Source: Ostreococcus mediterraneus
Lineage: Eukaryota; Chlorophyta; Mamiellophyceae; Mamiellales; Bathycoccaceae
Reading direction: 5' to 3'
Assembly (NCBI GenBank): GCA_012295225.1
Contig: WMKK01000012.1
Location: 186,001-250,000 of the forward strand
DNA: 64,000 nucleotides
Numbering within the stretch: position 1 is the stretch's first letter; every line of letters begins with the position of its first letter. Below the pieces are notes generated by a model that worked only from the letters and a program-made list of their open reading frames with translations, was not told where the DNA came from and ran no database searches. The translations under genes and the position numbers were made by a program. Of the stretch, positions 17,001 through 25,992 are shown in pieces.

Positions 17001-19180
17001 GGCGCGCCGTCATTGAAACGTCGGCGCGCTCCATCGCTTTGCTCCTGCGCGCCGGCGTGTGGGGCTGGGGCAAAGCGGAAGCCGCCATTGTAGCGCCGCA
17101 CACGCCCGCCACGTTCTGGCGCGGCGCTGGCGCGCCCTACCGCGCGTTGGCATTACGGTTATACGCTCGATTGCTCGACGCCACGCCCGTGTTGTATGCC
17201 GGTGTCGGGGCGCCATTGTTGAAATTATGGACGCTGGCGACGATGGACCCAAGCGGAGGCGGCGCCGCGGCGCGCGGGCTCGCACGCGCCCGCGCGCGGT
17301 TGACGCGCGCAGCTAAACGACACGCGGTGCTTTTTGCCGCATTTCCATCGAGCGAGGCGCTGCGAGGATGCGAAAGGTCGGATGTGACGACGACGATAAT
17401 GGTTCGCGCTGGCTGGGTTTGCGAAGCGTTGCGGCACGCGGCGACTACGTCGGCGGCTCCACAAGCGCGCGTTGCCGCCATCGCTGCGGCGAATGCGTTT
17501 TGGGATGCACTTCCCGCGCTTGAGGCCGAGGCGCGCGGCACGAGCGCGGAAGGATCGTTTGCGGCGGCGAGTGCCATGGTATTGTCAACATGCGCCTCGC
17601 ATTTGGCTGAGGCGTTGAAAACGACGCCAACCATGGTCCCCATGGTCCGCAAAATTGTGCAGTTGAGCTCTACGCGAGGTGCGCGAGGATGTGAAACGCG
17701 CGCATCGACGCTTACGCGTCTCTTTCTCGCCATTGCCGCGGTGTTTGACGCGCGAGATGCGATAATGTTGACGACGCTTGTGGCGGCGTTGCACGAAGCT
17801 GTGGAGCGGCCGAGCGACGATGTAGATGTCATTTGGCGTGCGCTAGATAAGAGAGACGCGCTGCAGGCTGAATTGGGAATTTCAAGCGAAAAGATCGCGG
17901 CGCTCAAGGAGTACATTTTGATCCAATGCGCGAAACGGTCGATTGAGCGCGTGCGATATAGTGCTGCGAGCGCGTCGGCGATGCAATCCGCAAAGGGATG
18001 GTGCCACGCCTTGGCGTCTCTTGCGAAGACCGCCGGAGACGACATCGAGTGGTTTACGACGCTCATGCCTGCGTTTTTAGATGCGATGCAACCGCCGGCG
18101 GTGCCTGTGGGGAAGGGTGCGGCGCCGCCACCGATTTCAATAGCGCCTGGAGGGACGCGAGCCGCCATGTTCGCGACGCTCGCCGACGTCGTCAAGCATC
18201 ATCCAAACCTGATTGCCAACGTGCAAGGTGATGTCGAAACCACCGACGCTAATGCGGCAAATATTTTCTTCGTGGCTGTCGCGCGTGCGGCGATTACTGA
18301 AGTCGCGCACGCCCTCGGAGGTGCGGAGGAAAGCAAAGGATACGCGCCACTGTCAGAAGCAGATCGAAACGCCGCCGGTCGCCGATTGCGCGCGTCACTC
18401 GGCGCAGCAGCGTCAGTGCCGACGCCGCGCGCGCTCGAGGAAGCGTATAGGGGATTCATCGCGCCTGCAGAGACGGACAAGCCTAACATTGCGACGGATG
18501 CGAATCTAGCCACGCCGGCGAGTACGGCTATTGCGGCGCTCAAATTCCTCGCAGCGTTTGCGTCAGCCACGCCCGCAGCAACGCAACTGGTCAAGGCACA
18601 CGTGTTATCCCCAATCAAAGCCGCGATGAAGCGTAAAGAAACGCATGCCCGGCGCATGTTGGTCCCGCACGTGCACGGCTTATGGGCCGCCGTGGGTTTA
18701 ATTCAGCACAGCTCCAAGGAAAACATGGTGCCGACGATGATGGATTCCGCGCCGCCGACGCCAGCCAAACCCGCCATCGTGCTTCCTCGCATGCCTTGGC
18801 CTCAAGGCGCTGATGCCCCGTGTGCGTTTGCGTCAATCGCGAATGTCCCTAAAGGCACGAGCGTGAATGTCATCGGACAATTGGTACGTCGCGACCCCAA
18901 GCGCGGCGTCGTCGCCAAGGTAAATCCTAAAACTGGCAAGAGTTTTGACATGGCTTTCTTCACGCTGAGCGACCACGCCGGGGATGAACTTCGCGTGCAG
19001 TTGATTGGAAAATCAGCAAAGGCCTGCGCTGCGGCGTTAGATGTTGATGGCATGCCGAGCGAATTGATGATGGGATTTATTGGACTCGCCGGACAAAGCG
19101 CGAAGGGAACGACAGCGATGGCGTGGGATCCAAAGAGCGAGGCTGAATTCATCCTCAATCCCGAGTTCGGTGGCTTATAG
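14096..19180 (+). CDS. CDCA7-type zinc-finger protein fused to a helical repeat region and an RPA-like OB fold
   Basis: The uninterrupted frame gives 1694 residues from the first ATG (14096). Residues about 135-247 form a zf-4CXXC_R1 domain, the CDCA7 signature: 'CTECTSCHFCRQKTTD', then 'RGSWCGWCLEMRIGE', 'EWRCPVCRDICNCS' and 'GWPSVAHYL'. CDCA7 is the DNA-binding partner of the HELLS/DDM1 remodeller in DNA-methylation maintenance; residues matching those mutated in ICF syndrome appear kept. The last CxC loop is longer than usual (CNCSGANC). Residues 300-600 are acidic and low in complexity. About 720-1560 are Ala/Leu-rich paired helices resembling ARM/HEAT repeats, which I cannot assign. The C-terminal 130 residues ('FASIANVPKGTSVNVIGQL', 'FFTLSDHAGDELRVQLIG', 'FILNPEF') resemble the RPA1 DBD-B OB fold. 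Confidence 0.75.
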   Translation: MGAARDDLGWRHAFSDSGGDTTTEDEDEDEDDGGRAGDGRRHHVVSAAPVRAGSAATTTTTTTMDGAMHALASVPAPVDAAVDASVYVGRIGPELRELRAAQGADAERYTATHYDRLYGCDTPWNRDSRGGKTWCKDVHGPGCTECTSCHFCRQKTTDVKTTCACGSWRRAPEGGRGRGSWCGWCLEMRIGENVDEALADEEWRCPVCRDICNCSGANCLRAKRNLFPTQQLTHEALTYGWPSVAHYLITTAIVSGRDAPPMLNLPVAFQERRRRRQQGGNGAGGGGTLAARGTISGLFGAQSAKEARAAALRAKVAERVRAAFGELVDQDDDDEDDADGDDEGELLEDGDIGAGGARGGGYRSGARRGGSRRAHRRGARAGTAAGGDAGRDGYESSDGSELNSSDSESDLEEDATTANANAAAPNADRAVDIDEHDRDREHDDVIIAPRRFGAGDTAHARPRATAGPSTSMGHAAASRRPATGETNGHRQPKQKRARTTYGGDGRPIEVWSDDDIDDVDVRVVRSDGAQTRVERSVAELSFEDDVAVAASQMQPATSANGGGGSAARAPLDADGDHDDAHCRPHRVVVRRRRRRRRLPRPDDAREFAVVNPDVVVDAQNRAERASAQEDHEEARAAEGSGACATILRDIRSASAGVVVGIVVDDVAYRDALVRSNASIGASTTETDSGVTVDEGELRAFCALVVRIVRERSSVAKSTHSAESLIADARETLADAERFRLHDSAARAIILRALLRCTDHAMFHALHASEAMTQLLTLMAELGQEYCLIRDNMRSGAAGAEAPPPLPEHIQARVAELNADLDDGDGAGDADGGADGLSVDDRIAMLLLERLEASHVLLYATMAALRRSARGPPVAGREALFCPTFAAFLSPTFPFKIKLRKQALRLVAAVVTAAARDWGDPKSAETRALAVNLSECMWPALHDLLAMDYPARGATEASTMVSTAGGSGVGRAVIETSARSIALLLRAGVWGWGKAEAAIVAPHTPATFWRGAGAPYRALALRLYARLLDATPVLYAGVGAPLLKLWTLATMDPSGGGAAARGLARARARLTRAAKRHAVLFAAFPSSEALRGCERSDVTTTIMVRAGWVCEALRHAATTSAAPQARVAAIAAANAFWDALPALEAEARGTSAEGSFAAASAMVLSTCASHLAEALKTTPTMVPMVRKIVQLSSTRGARGCETRASTLTRLFLAIAAVFDARDAIMLTTLVAALHEAVERPSDDVDVIWRALDKRDALQAELGISSEKIAALKEYILIQCAKRSIERVRYSAASASAMQSAKGWCHALASLAKTAGDDIEWFTTLMPAFLDAMQPPAVPVGKGAAPPPISIAPGGTRAAMFATLADVVKHHPNLIANVQGDVETTDANAANIFFVAVARAAITEVAHALGGAEESKGYAPLSEADRNAAGRRLRASLGAAASVPTPRALEEAYRGFIAPAETDKPNIATDANLATPASTAIAALKFLAAFASATPAATQLVKAHVLSPIKAAMKRKETHARRMLVPHVHGLWAAVGLIQHSSKENMVPTMMDSAPPTPAKPAIVLPRMPWPQGADAPCAFASIANVPKGTSVNVIGQLVRRDPKRGVVAKVNPKTGKSFDMAFFTLSDHAGDELRVQLIGKSAKACAAALDVDGMPSELMMGFIGLAGQSAKGTTAMAWDPKSEAEFILNPEFGGL

Positions 19181-19372
19181 TAGGATTGATTTGAATTGTA
19201 CATGAGATGATTCTTTATAGCACATAACGCATTCGAAAACCAGATATCTTTTTGTTACAAAACAATGATGTTTTCCGACGAATCGACGAGCCGATGTGTT
19301 GCAATCGGCACGTCTCAACGTCGTTGCTATGGTGTGGCACGTCACGAAACGTTTCTACTAATCGCGCGGCAT

Positions 19373-20350
19373 TCATATGTTCGTTGATTTGTCTTCGAAG
19401 ACCTCAGTTTTGCACGTCGGACACACCTTGTTCGCAGCGAACCACGGCTGCACGCATTCAAAGTGATACACGTGACGACACCGCGGCAATTCGCGTACGT
19501 CCTCTCCGAGCTCAAATTCTACTTGGCACACCGCACACTTCGTGCCTTGCGTGCTTTCATCTATAACCACGATAGGTAGCGACTCAATCTGGGCATCAGT
19601 TAATCCGCACACAACCTTGCCTACGCTATCTCCCAATTCGCACAACTCTTCGTACGTCATCGCGTCGGTATCGATACCCTCGGCGTCTGAATCCTCTTCT
19701 TCCGCGTCAGGGTCAATCCCAGCCATAGCTAGTATGCGATTTCTATACTCCTGCTCTTCTTCTTCTTGTAACGCGCGCGCGAGAGCGAGAGATTCATCCT
19801 CTTCCTCGTCTTCGCCTGCCGCGTCCTCCGTCTCGTCGTCAGCCGTCGCGTCCGGGACGCCTCCGCCTCCAAACTGCATCATGAAGTATGCGCGTTCCTG
19901 CTCTTGTAACAATCGCGCTAGCGACAAAGAATCATCCTATACGACGTAACAAACATGGACATCATCGCGTCAGTGCGTCATCGCATCGCATCGCATCGAC
20001 AACTCGCGTAGTCTCGTCTCGGGGGAACCACGCCAACCGACAGCCGCGCGCCTCACGCACTTCACGCGCCACGCGCACCCCGTTCGCGTCATCGCGCGCG
20101 CACTCGCGACAGAAAACACCACGCATCGTCATCGACGACGACGCACCTCACTCGCCCCCACGGCGTCAACCTCCCGTCGCAACGATTGACTCTCCACGCG
20201 CTGCAGCGTGAGAAAATCTCTCTGCTTGTCCCTCGTCACCGGCGTGCTGCGCCCGGAGTTTGAGTGCGTGGAGGAATTTTCAATGTCATCAAACGCGGTG
20301 GCGTGCGCGAGCGGCGGCGGCGGCGCGGTGGTGGCGTCGTCGGCGCTCAT
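19373..20350 (-). CDS. RING-H2 E3 ubiquitin ligase-like protein (two exons)
   Basis: The spliced model joins 20350-20147 and 19936-19373 and encodes 255 residues. The intron (20146-19937, 210 bp) starts GTGCGT, ends TATAG and has CACTGAC about 30 bases before the acceptor; phase is 0 and the junction reads 'GASE/DDSLSLARLLQEQE'. Without splicing the second exon has no upstream ATG. The protein has an acidic middle with two 'LAR.LQE(Q/E)E' helices and a C-terminal RING-H2: 'CAVCQVEFELGEDV', 'PRCRHVYHFECVQPW', 'CPTC' (C3H2C3). Such proteins transfer ubiquitin with an E2; the target is unknown. An upstream in-frame ATG at 20398 overlaps the opposite-strand ankyrin start codon, so I prefer 20350. 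Confidence 0.82.
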
Positions 20351-20396
20351 GTCGATGCGCAGCGAGGACTGACGAGGCGTCACTGAGTGTCGTGCC

Positions 20397-22337
20397 ATGT
20401 CGACGGATGGCGACGACACGGACGCGAGCGACGACGACGAGGCGGGCGTGTTCGACTATGACCCGGAATGGAGCGAGTTTCTCGATCAAGGGATGATGTG
20501 CGCGCGCTCGGGGGACGTCGAGGGGTTTGCACACGCGATTGACGCGCTGAGACAGTTGCGCGATGATTTCGACGAGTGGGCGAGAGGCTACGGCATGCCG
20601 TATTTCTCGTGGATGGCGACCGCGGCGCGAGCGGGACAGGTGGAGATCATGCAACTGATCGTGGCCATGGATATGTGCGTGATGGATCACTGGATCATGG
20701 CGTGCCTCGCACGAAATGGACACGTGCACGTCTTAGAATGGGCGCTCGAACACGGCTTGGGGCTCGGCGTCGATATTATATGCGAAGAGGCGGCACGACG
20801 TGGACGTGTGAACGTCTTGAAGTTTGCGCGTTTAGATCATGATTGTCATTGGGATGAAAATACGCCGCGGTTGGCGGCTTTGGGTGGGCATTCGCAGTGC
20901 TTAAAGTTTGCGTACAAAAACGGTTGCCGGTTCAATGCAGAAGTGACGCGAGCCGCCGTGCGCGGGGGTAAATTGAACTGCTTGCGATACTTGCACGAGG
21001 TTGTGAAATGTCCATGGGACGAGGGTTCGTGCATCGCGGCGGCTGAAGGTGGGCGCTTTGATTGCTTGCAATACTAGCGCAAGCACGGGTGCGAATGTAG
21101 CGAGGCAACGTTCACTGCCGCCGCTCGCGTGGGACAACTTGAGACTCTCAAGTATCTTCATGCGAACGATTGTCCTTATAGCTCACAGGCGAGTATTGCT
21201 GCGGCTGAAAATGGCCATCTTGAAGCGCTCAAGTTTCTTCATGAGCACGGGTACGTCTTCAGTCCAGACGTCTCAAAAATTGCGGCTCGATTGTACTTGG
21301 ACTGTGTGCGGTACCTCGTTGAAACACTAGGATATGATATCACACGGGTAGAAGTCGTAGAAATGATGAGGTACGGTAGTTTGGATTGTTTGGAATACGC
21401 GTTTGAAAACGTTGGCGACATTTTCCGCGAACACGGCGCCTCGCTGTGCCTGTACGCAGCTATGGAGGGACAGGAAATCAGTCTCAAATTTATTATAGAG
21501 CGTGTTGGCGCTCCGAAAGAATGGATAAGTAGCACATGTGCAGTTGCAGCACATGAAGGGCATTTGACGTGCCTTGAGTACTTGCATAAGCACGGTTGCC
21601 CGATGGATGAGCAGGTGAGCTGCAGCGCGGCCGTACGCGGCCAACTCGAGTGCCTCAAGTTTGCCATGAAGCATACGAAGCCTGTGTACGAAATTCTGGA
21701 ATCCGCGGCCCGAAATGGACATCTAGACTGCTTGCGGTACGGTTACATGAACTACTGTCCGTTGGAAGAGGGCCTGTTGAATGCAGCCGCTGAGAATGTC
21801 ATCGACGATATCGATTGCATACGATACTTAGCATTAACGGGTCTTGCATGGGACGAGGAGACTTGCATTAGAGCGGCGAGAGTCGGAAACGTTGCAGTCC
21901 TGCGGTGTTTACACGAGAACGGCTGTCCTTGGGATACGAGACTTCTTGCAACCGATTCAGAGGCATGCAGAAACTACGCAATTGAAAATGGAGTCCTCGG
22001 TGACATCGAACACGTGTTGAGAGGCAATTTCTTGAGGAAGCGCCTTTTTAACACTCCTATAACACCGGTTGAAAAGTACCTTCGCGAAGCCATGCGAGTG
22101 ATTGACGACGTGAAAACGTCCATTCCAGAAGGTAAATATCTAGAAATTTGCTCAGCGCTTCAGTCAGCTTATGGTGAACCGGGCGAACTGTCGGAGAGAC
22201 TTCGCGTTTTAAAAATAGAGCTTGAAGAAGTTGAATCTGAGAACGTCGAACTACGAGAGGAACTTTATACCTATAGGCATCGGGTTGCACAACAGGTGCC
22301 AGTTGGGATTTCGCCACCTCTACCGGATGCGTTGTAA
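20397..22337 (+). CDS. Ankyrin-repeat protein with one in-frame TAG
   Basis: The frame runs for 647 codons with a single internal TAG at 21075-21077 (codon 227). Repeats of about 26 residues of the form 'CLKYLHE.GCPWDE.T...AA..GHLE' fill residues 70-560 on both sides of the stop. At the TAG the text reads 'CLQY-stop-RKHGC', where the repeat expects leucine, so a TTG to TAG change explains it; frame and repeat spacing are otherwise kept. The end is a short coiled coil ('LKIELEEVESENVELREELY'). This ankyrin style is common in prasinophytes, oomycetes and giant viruses; function is unknown, probably protein binding. It may be a pseudogene, a readthrough gene, a truncated 226-residue protein or a sequence error. 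Start ATG at 20397. Confidence 0.7.
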
Positions 22338-22391
22338 CAAACATGTTATACAGTAGTAAATCCTCAGTTGCGCTCCTCACTGCACACCACG

Positions 22392-23477
22392 ATGGACGTC
22401 GATGGCGACGCCGCGGTGTACATCCACGGCTACGACCGCCACGGCACCGGTGTCTCCGAACACGCCATCGCCCGACCAGAGTATTCGGCAGTGTACCTCG
22501 ACGCGCTCGCGCGCTTCAACGCCGTGCTCGCGAGAGTCGATTGCTCGCGCGACGCGCTCTCCACCATCGACCCCGTGCTCGCGGAATGCGGCGCGCATTA
22601 CACCGCGTGGCGGCACCGCGCACGATGCGTAGAGCATCTCGTCCAGGCGGCGACGAGCGATGCCGACGCGCGGGCGGTGCTTGAAGAAGAGTTTGCGTAC
22701 GTCGAAGCCAAGACGGTTGCGGCACCAAAAAACTACCAAGTGTGGAATCACGCGCGCGTCGTGATCGGCTCGTTCGATGCAAACGACAAAATAGTCATAG
22801 CTCGCGCGTTTGCGCACGTCGATGCCGCGCTGGCGTTAGATGCAAAGAATATACACGCGTGGACGCATCGAGCGTGGTGCGTCGCGCGCTTTCAAGCGAC
22901 GCGGTCGTGGAAGGAGGAATTAGAATACACCGCCGCAGTCTTGCGCGACGACGATTGGTGGAATAACAGCGCTTGGAACGCGAGGTTTCACGCCGTCGAA
23001 ATCGGGACTAGGGTTGGTTTGGCTGGATCTAGTGACGTGGTGCAAGATATCACGACGCGGGAGTTGGCGTTTGTCAAGGAATCGTTGCAAGGCGCGGACG
23101 ATAACGAAAGCGCGTGGAATTACCTACGCGGAATAAACACGCTGACGAATGAATATGTGACGGATACGACGGATGATTCCTATAAGGACAACCTGGCGGA
23201 TGCATCACTCCAATTAGCGCGCGAATTTGCGTATGCAAAGCCACCGAATCGACACGCGATGCTCTTCGTCGCCGACGCGCTCGCCATGAACGCGCAGCGT
23301 ACTACCGATGCAAAACTTATCGCTGATGCCAAGGCGACGTTCAATGCGCTCATGACTATTGACCCGGTGCGGGTGAATTACTACGTCGCCCGCATCAATC
23401 GTTTAGAGACCGCAGTGAGACTGGAGCTTGCATATCCGGAAAGGTGGCCAGAGCCAAACACCGCCGCAACCACATAG
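22392..23477 (+). CDS. FNTA: Protein farnesyltransferase/geranylgeranyltransferase I alpha subunit
   Basis: The product has 361 residues from the first ATG. It carries five prenyltransferase alpha (PPTA) helical repeats, each with the W-x-x-R or W-N-x-R core: 'YTAWRHRARCVE', 'YQVWNHARVVI', 'IHAWTHRAWCVARF', 'NSAWNARFHAV' and 'SAWNYLRGI'. The length suits the shared alpha subunit of farnesyltransferase and geranylgeranyltransferase I, which pairs with beta subunits to lipidate CaaX proteins in the cytosol. The Rab geranylgeranyltransferase alpha subunit usually has additional domains and is less likely. It follows the ankyrin gene by 54 bp on the same strand. Confidence 0.88.
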   Translation: MDVDGDAAVYIHGYDRHGTGVSEHAIARPEYSAVYLDALARFNAVLARVDCSRDALSTIDPVLAECGAHYTAWRHRARCVEHLVQAATSDADARAVLEEEFAYVEAKTVAAPKNYQVWNHARVVIGSFDANDKIVIARAFAHVDAALALDAKNIHAWTHRAWCVARFQATRSWKEELEYTAAVLRDDDWWNNSAWNARFHAVEIGTRVGLAGSSDVVQDITTRELAFVKESLQGADDNESAWNYLRGINTLTNEYVTDTTDDSYKDNLADASLQLAREFAYAKPPNRHAMLFVADALAMNAQRTTDAKLIADAKATFNALMTIDPVRVNYYVARINRLETAVRLELAYPERWPEPNTAATT

Positions 23478-23502
23478 AACGACGCCCCATAGCTCCCGCG
23501 TC

Positions 23503-24534
23503 ATGTCAAATATCGCCGATTTTCTGACAACCATACATCTCCAGACCTACGCCCCGCGCTTTATCGAGCAAGGCATCGATTCGTTGGAGGATTTGCGCTA
23601 TGAACGCGACCTCGACGGTTTAGTCGAAGACGTCGGTCTCGCGGTTGCGGATGCGAAAACCTTTCGCAGTGCGCTCAAAGCAGCGTTGAGTGGTGAGAAT
23701 CGTCGAGGCGAAGGGGGCAAAGAGCCGACGAAAGAGGATCTGGCGGCGGCGGTGAAGGCGTCGCTGGCGACGTCGCGCGCCAGGCAGGGATTAGGAGAAG
23801 AGGCGAGCGCCGCGCTACGCGACCGCGTCACCGGTGGGGCGCTTCGTCAATCGGGTGCCCGACACGACGAGGGACCACAGCTGAGCATTGATGAAACTGT
23901 GCTCGGGGATGTGAACGCACGTATGGGCTTGGCGACTGGGGAGGAGATTGAAAAAATTTTGAGCGCGCACGCGAGACAAGACTTTTTGGAGCTCCTCAAC
24001 CTTCGCGACGTGCCAATTGATAGCTTAGGTAAGGTGGAATGGAGCCGTCATGAGGCGATGCGGACGAATGAAGTCGCCATGCGGTGTAAACTATTGAGCT
24101 TGCGGTTGGATTCGTCAAGAAACATGCACCCGAAGGCGCCGTTGGCGGCGCGGGCGGTCCAAAACGCGCTCGATTTGATGAGCAATAAAGAGACGCGACG
24201 GGAGATTCTCACCGAAGCCGTTCGTAGAAAAGTTGACGAGTTACGTGCGTCTGGAAACTCGCAGTTCCAGGGCGGATACGTGACTTTGACTGGCATACAT
24301 TATGGTTCTGGCGCCACAGCGAGCCGAACGCAAGAGGAAAATTACGTCTCTAAAGACGTGAGCAACGACATGCCGACGTACGACGCGTCTATTCACGAAG
24401 CACCCAAGGACGATGACGACAATGATGCCACCGCGCATCGCGCGCGCGATGAGATCAAAAAAGCACCGAAAGTGGACGTGTCTAGCATTCGAGCCAAGCT
24501 CGCGTCCAAGGCTAAAAAACCGCGCTTCATGTAA
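23503..24534 (+). CDS. SAM-domain protein with a J-domain-like segment lacking HPD
   Basis: The protein has 343 residues. Residues 1-65 form a SAM domain: 'IADFLTTIHLQTYAPRFIEQGIDSLEDLRY' and 'GLAVADAKTFRSAL'. A linker with a UIM-like helix ('EDLAAAVKASLATSR', about 85-100) follows. Residues about 145-220 read like a J domain: 'EIEKILSAHARQDFLELLNL' for helix I, a helix with 'MRCKLLSLRLDSS', then 'HPKAPLAARAVQNALDLMSNKETRREI', which resembles 'HPKA..AF..I..A...LSD...R'. The HPD tripeptide that activates Hsp70 is missing (LDSSRN instead). The C-terminus is acidic then basic. I infer a scaffold that cannot stimulate Hsp70 ATPase. It is 25 bp downstream of the farnesyltransferase gene. Confidence 0.6.
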   Translation: MSNIADFLTTIHLQTYAPRFIEQGIDSLEDLRYERDLDGLVEDVGLAVADAKTFRSALKAALSGENRRGEGGKEPTKEDLAAAVKASLATSRARQGLGEEASAALRDRVTGGALRQSGARHDEGPQLSIDETVLGDVNARMGLATGEEIEKILSAHARQDFLELLNLRDVPIDSLGKVEWSRHEAMRTNEVAMRCKLLSLRLDSSRNMHPKAPLAARAVQNALDLMSNKETRREILTEAVRRKVDELRASGNSQFQGGYVTLTGIHYGSGATASRTQEENYVSKDVSNDMPTYDASIHEAPKDDDDNDATAHRARDEIKKAPKVDVSSIRAKLASKAKKPRFM

Positions 24535-25189
24535 CGCGCGCGATGGAAACGTATATACGAAGCATAGCCTAGCTCAGAGACCTATCCCCAACACGCACGC
24601 CTAGCTCGTAGTAAAACACATGGACCTATTCACACACCACGCTGTGCATGTCGCGTGATGCCACCTCAAACGATGCCGACCTCTCCTGAAATATTTTTGA
24701 CATGTGCACAGCGCGCCCCCTATGGGTATATTTGTATACACCCTAAGGGTGACTAAGAGTAGAACTTCATAACTCGGGCATAACTCGTACTTTATGCCCG
24801 AGTTATGAAGATGTCTCTTAGTGCAGAGCGCGTCGTACCTTTTAGACCCGAGTTATGCGAAAATGACCAAGAGCTCATGTTCATAACTTCTTCATAACTC
24901 GGGCGCTTCGACGAGTCATGAAGTGTGATCCCCGATCGTACTCGATTGCGTGCACGTCCATGTGTCCGAATTATACGTCACATGACTAAGAGCTGATTTT
25001 CATCACTTGGGCCTAACTCGACCCCCTCGAAATTAACTCAAGGATTGACCAGTATGAATACCCCGCGCGGAGACGCCGCGCGACGTTTCGCGGCGATCGA
25101 TGTCGATTCGAGGCGTTGGTTGGCGTCGACGCGACTCGACGGCGCGATCCACGCACGTACTCGACTCACAACTAATTTAATCACAACCC
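24535..25189. repeat. Gene-free stretch with about 115-bp degenerate tandem repeats and a long palindrome
   Basis: There is no credible coding frame in these 655 bp, and the composition is more AT-rich than neighbours. Three units begin with GACYAAGAG at 24751, 24865 and 24984 (spacing 114 and 119 bp). The word CATAACTCGGGC or its complement recurs at least four times. An inverted repeat with perfect 19-bp arms (24765-24783 and 24792-24810) and outer 8-bp arms (24752-24759 and 24815-24822) could form a 71-nt hairpin. No open frame for a transposase is nearby. Confidence 0.6.
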
Positions 25190-25680
25190 ATGGCGATCGA
25201 TAAATTGATGATGCTCTCGGGCGCGGGCACGGTGCGACGATCGATGCGAATTCGCGGTCGGCTGCCCGGCGATGGTTGCTGACGCGTCGATGGGATATTC
25301 CTTGGCTGACCGACTGTACGACGACGTCGACGCGCGCGATCACACAGCTCTCCTACGGGGTGCAGATGAAATTCGCCCCTAAGATCTGCAGTAAGATCTA
25401 CTGGAAAGAGGGCGAACGAAACAACGTCGACACCGTGCAGAGCGGTTGGTTGGGCACGGTGCTCTTGGGCTCGGGCGCGATGCAAGTCATGTCCGCGCTG
25501 GATGGCGAATGCACGAAGAACCAAATCGGTGGCGCCGCGCTGTCGTGGGCGGTGACGATTCCGGAATACTTTGCGCAACGCGACGACTTTAATGGGCCGA
25601 TGCTGTACGCGAACGGGGCGATGTGCACGGCGCTGACCGCGGTGCTCCTCAAGGCGTACTTGGACAAGCGGGACAAGTGA
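25190..25680 (+). CDS. Small conserved-looking protein of unknown function (two exons)
   Basis: I do not recognise this gene. The reading frame ending at 25680 lacks an upstream ATG until residues 'QMKFAPKIC', but a consistent spliced model exists: exon 25190-25231 (14 codons, 'MAIDKLMMLSGAGT'), intron 25232-25347 (116 bp, GTGCGA to CACACAG with CTGAC near the end), exon 25348-25680. The phase is 0 and the product has 124 residues. The sequence looks globular, with Cys at several places, 'SGWLGTVLLGSGAMQVMSAL' as a possible amphipathic or membrane helix, and a Lys/Asp end. The alternative is an unspliced 105-codon frame from an internal ATG. Confidence 0.55.
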
Positions 25681-25992
25681 ACGCGATGACGGCGTCCGCT
25701 GAGCTGAGTCGAGTCGTCGACGGAGTGAAGCGAAATACTTAGACCGCGCATCTGCGTATTCGATTCGTATCGATTCGTTTCGAGCGTCGCGCGAGTCGAC
25801 AGAATAACAGAAAAACACTTTTGAAGATATTTACTTTACGTTGCACCTTTACACGTCGACGCGACGCGACGCGACGCGCGAATCATAGGATGCGCGAGCA
25901 ATAAGTCATCGTCGCTGACTCGCTGACTCGCTGACTCGCGCGCGCGCTACGCGAGTTACCCGGACCGGAACAAAACGCACTCTTGCGCCTTC
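25681..25992. repeat. Intergenic stretch with short tandem repeats
   Basis: The 312 bp between two co-directional genes hold a GACGC repeat (25858-25877, four units) and three tandem copies of TCGCTGAC plus a partial one (25912-25939), just upstream of the CCCH-methyltransferase start. No gene is seen. Confidence 0.5.

Noticed and set aside
20397-22337. Ankyrin repeats as a giant-virus insertion.
   Set aside because: The repeat style occurs in giant viruses but also widely in prasinophytes and oomycetes. There are no viral neighbours, terminal repeats or change in base composition.
24752-24822. The palindrome as a bacterial-type terminator or a CRISPR-like array.
   Set aside because: Units are degenerate, 114-119 bp apart and without uniform spacers; the organism is a eukaryote. 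A repeat or miniature element is the more careful description.
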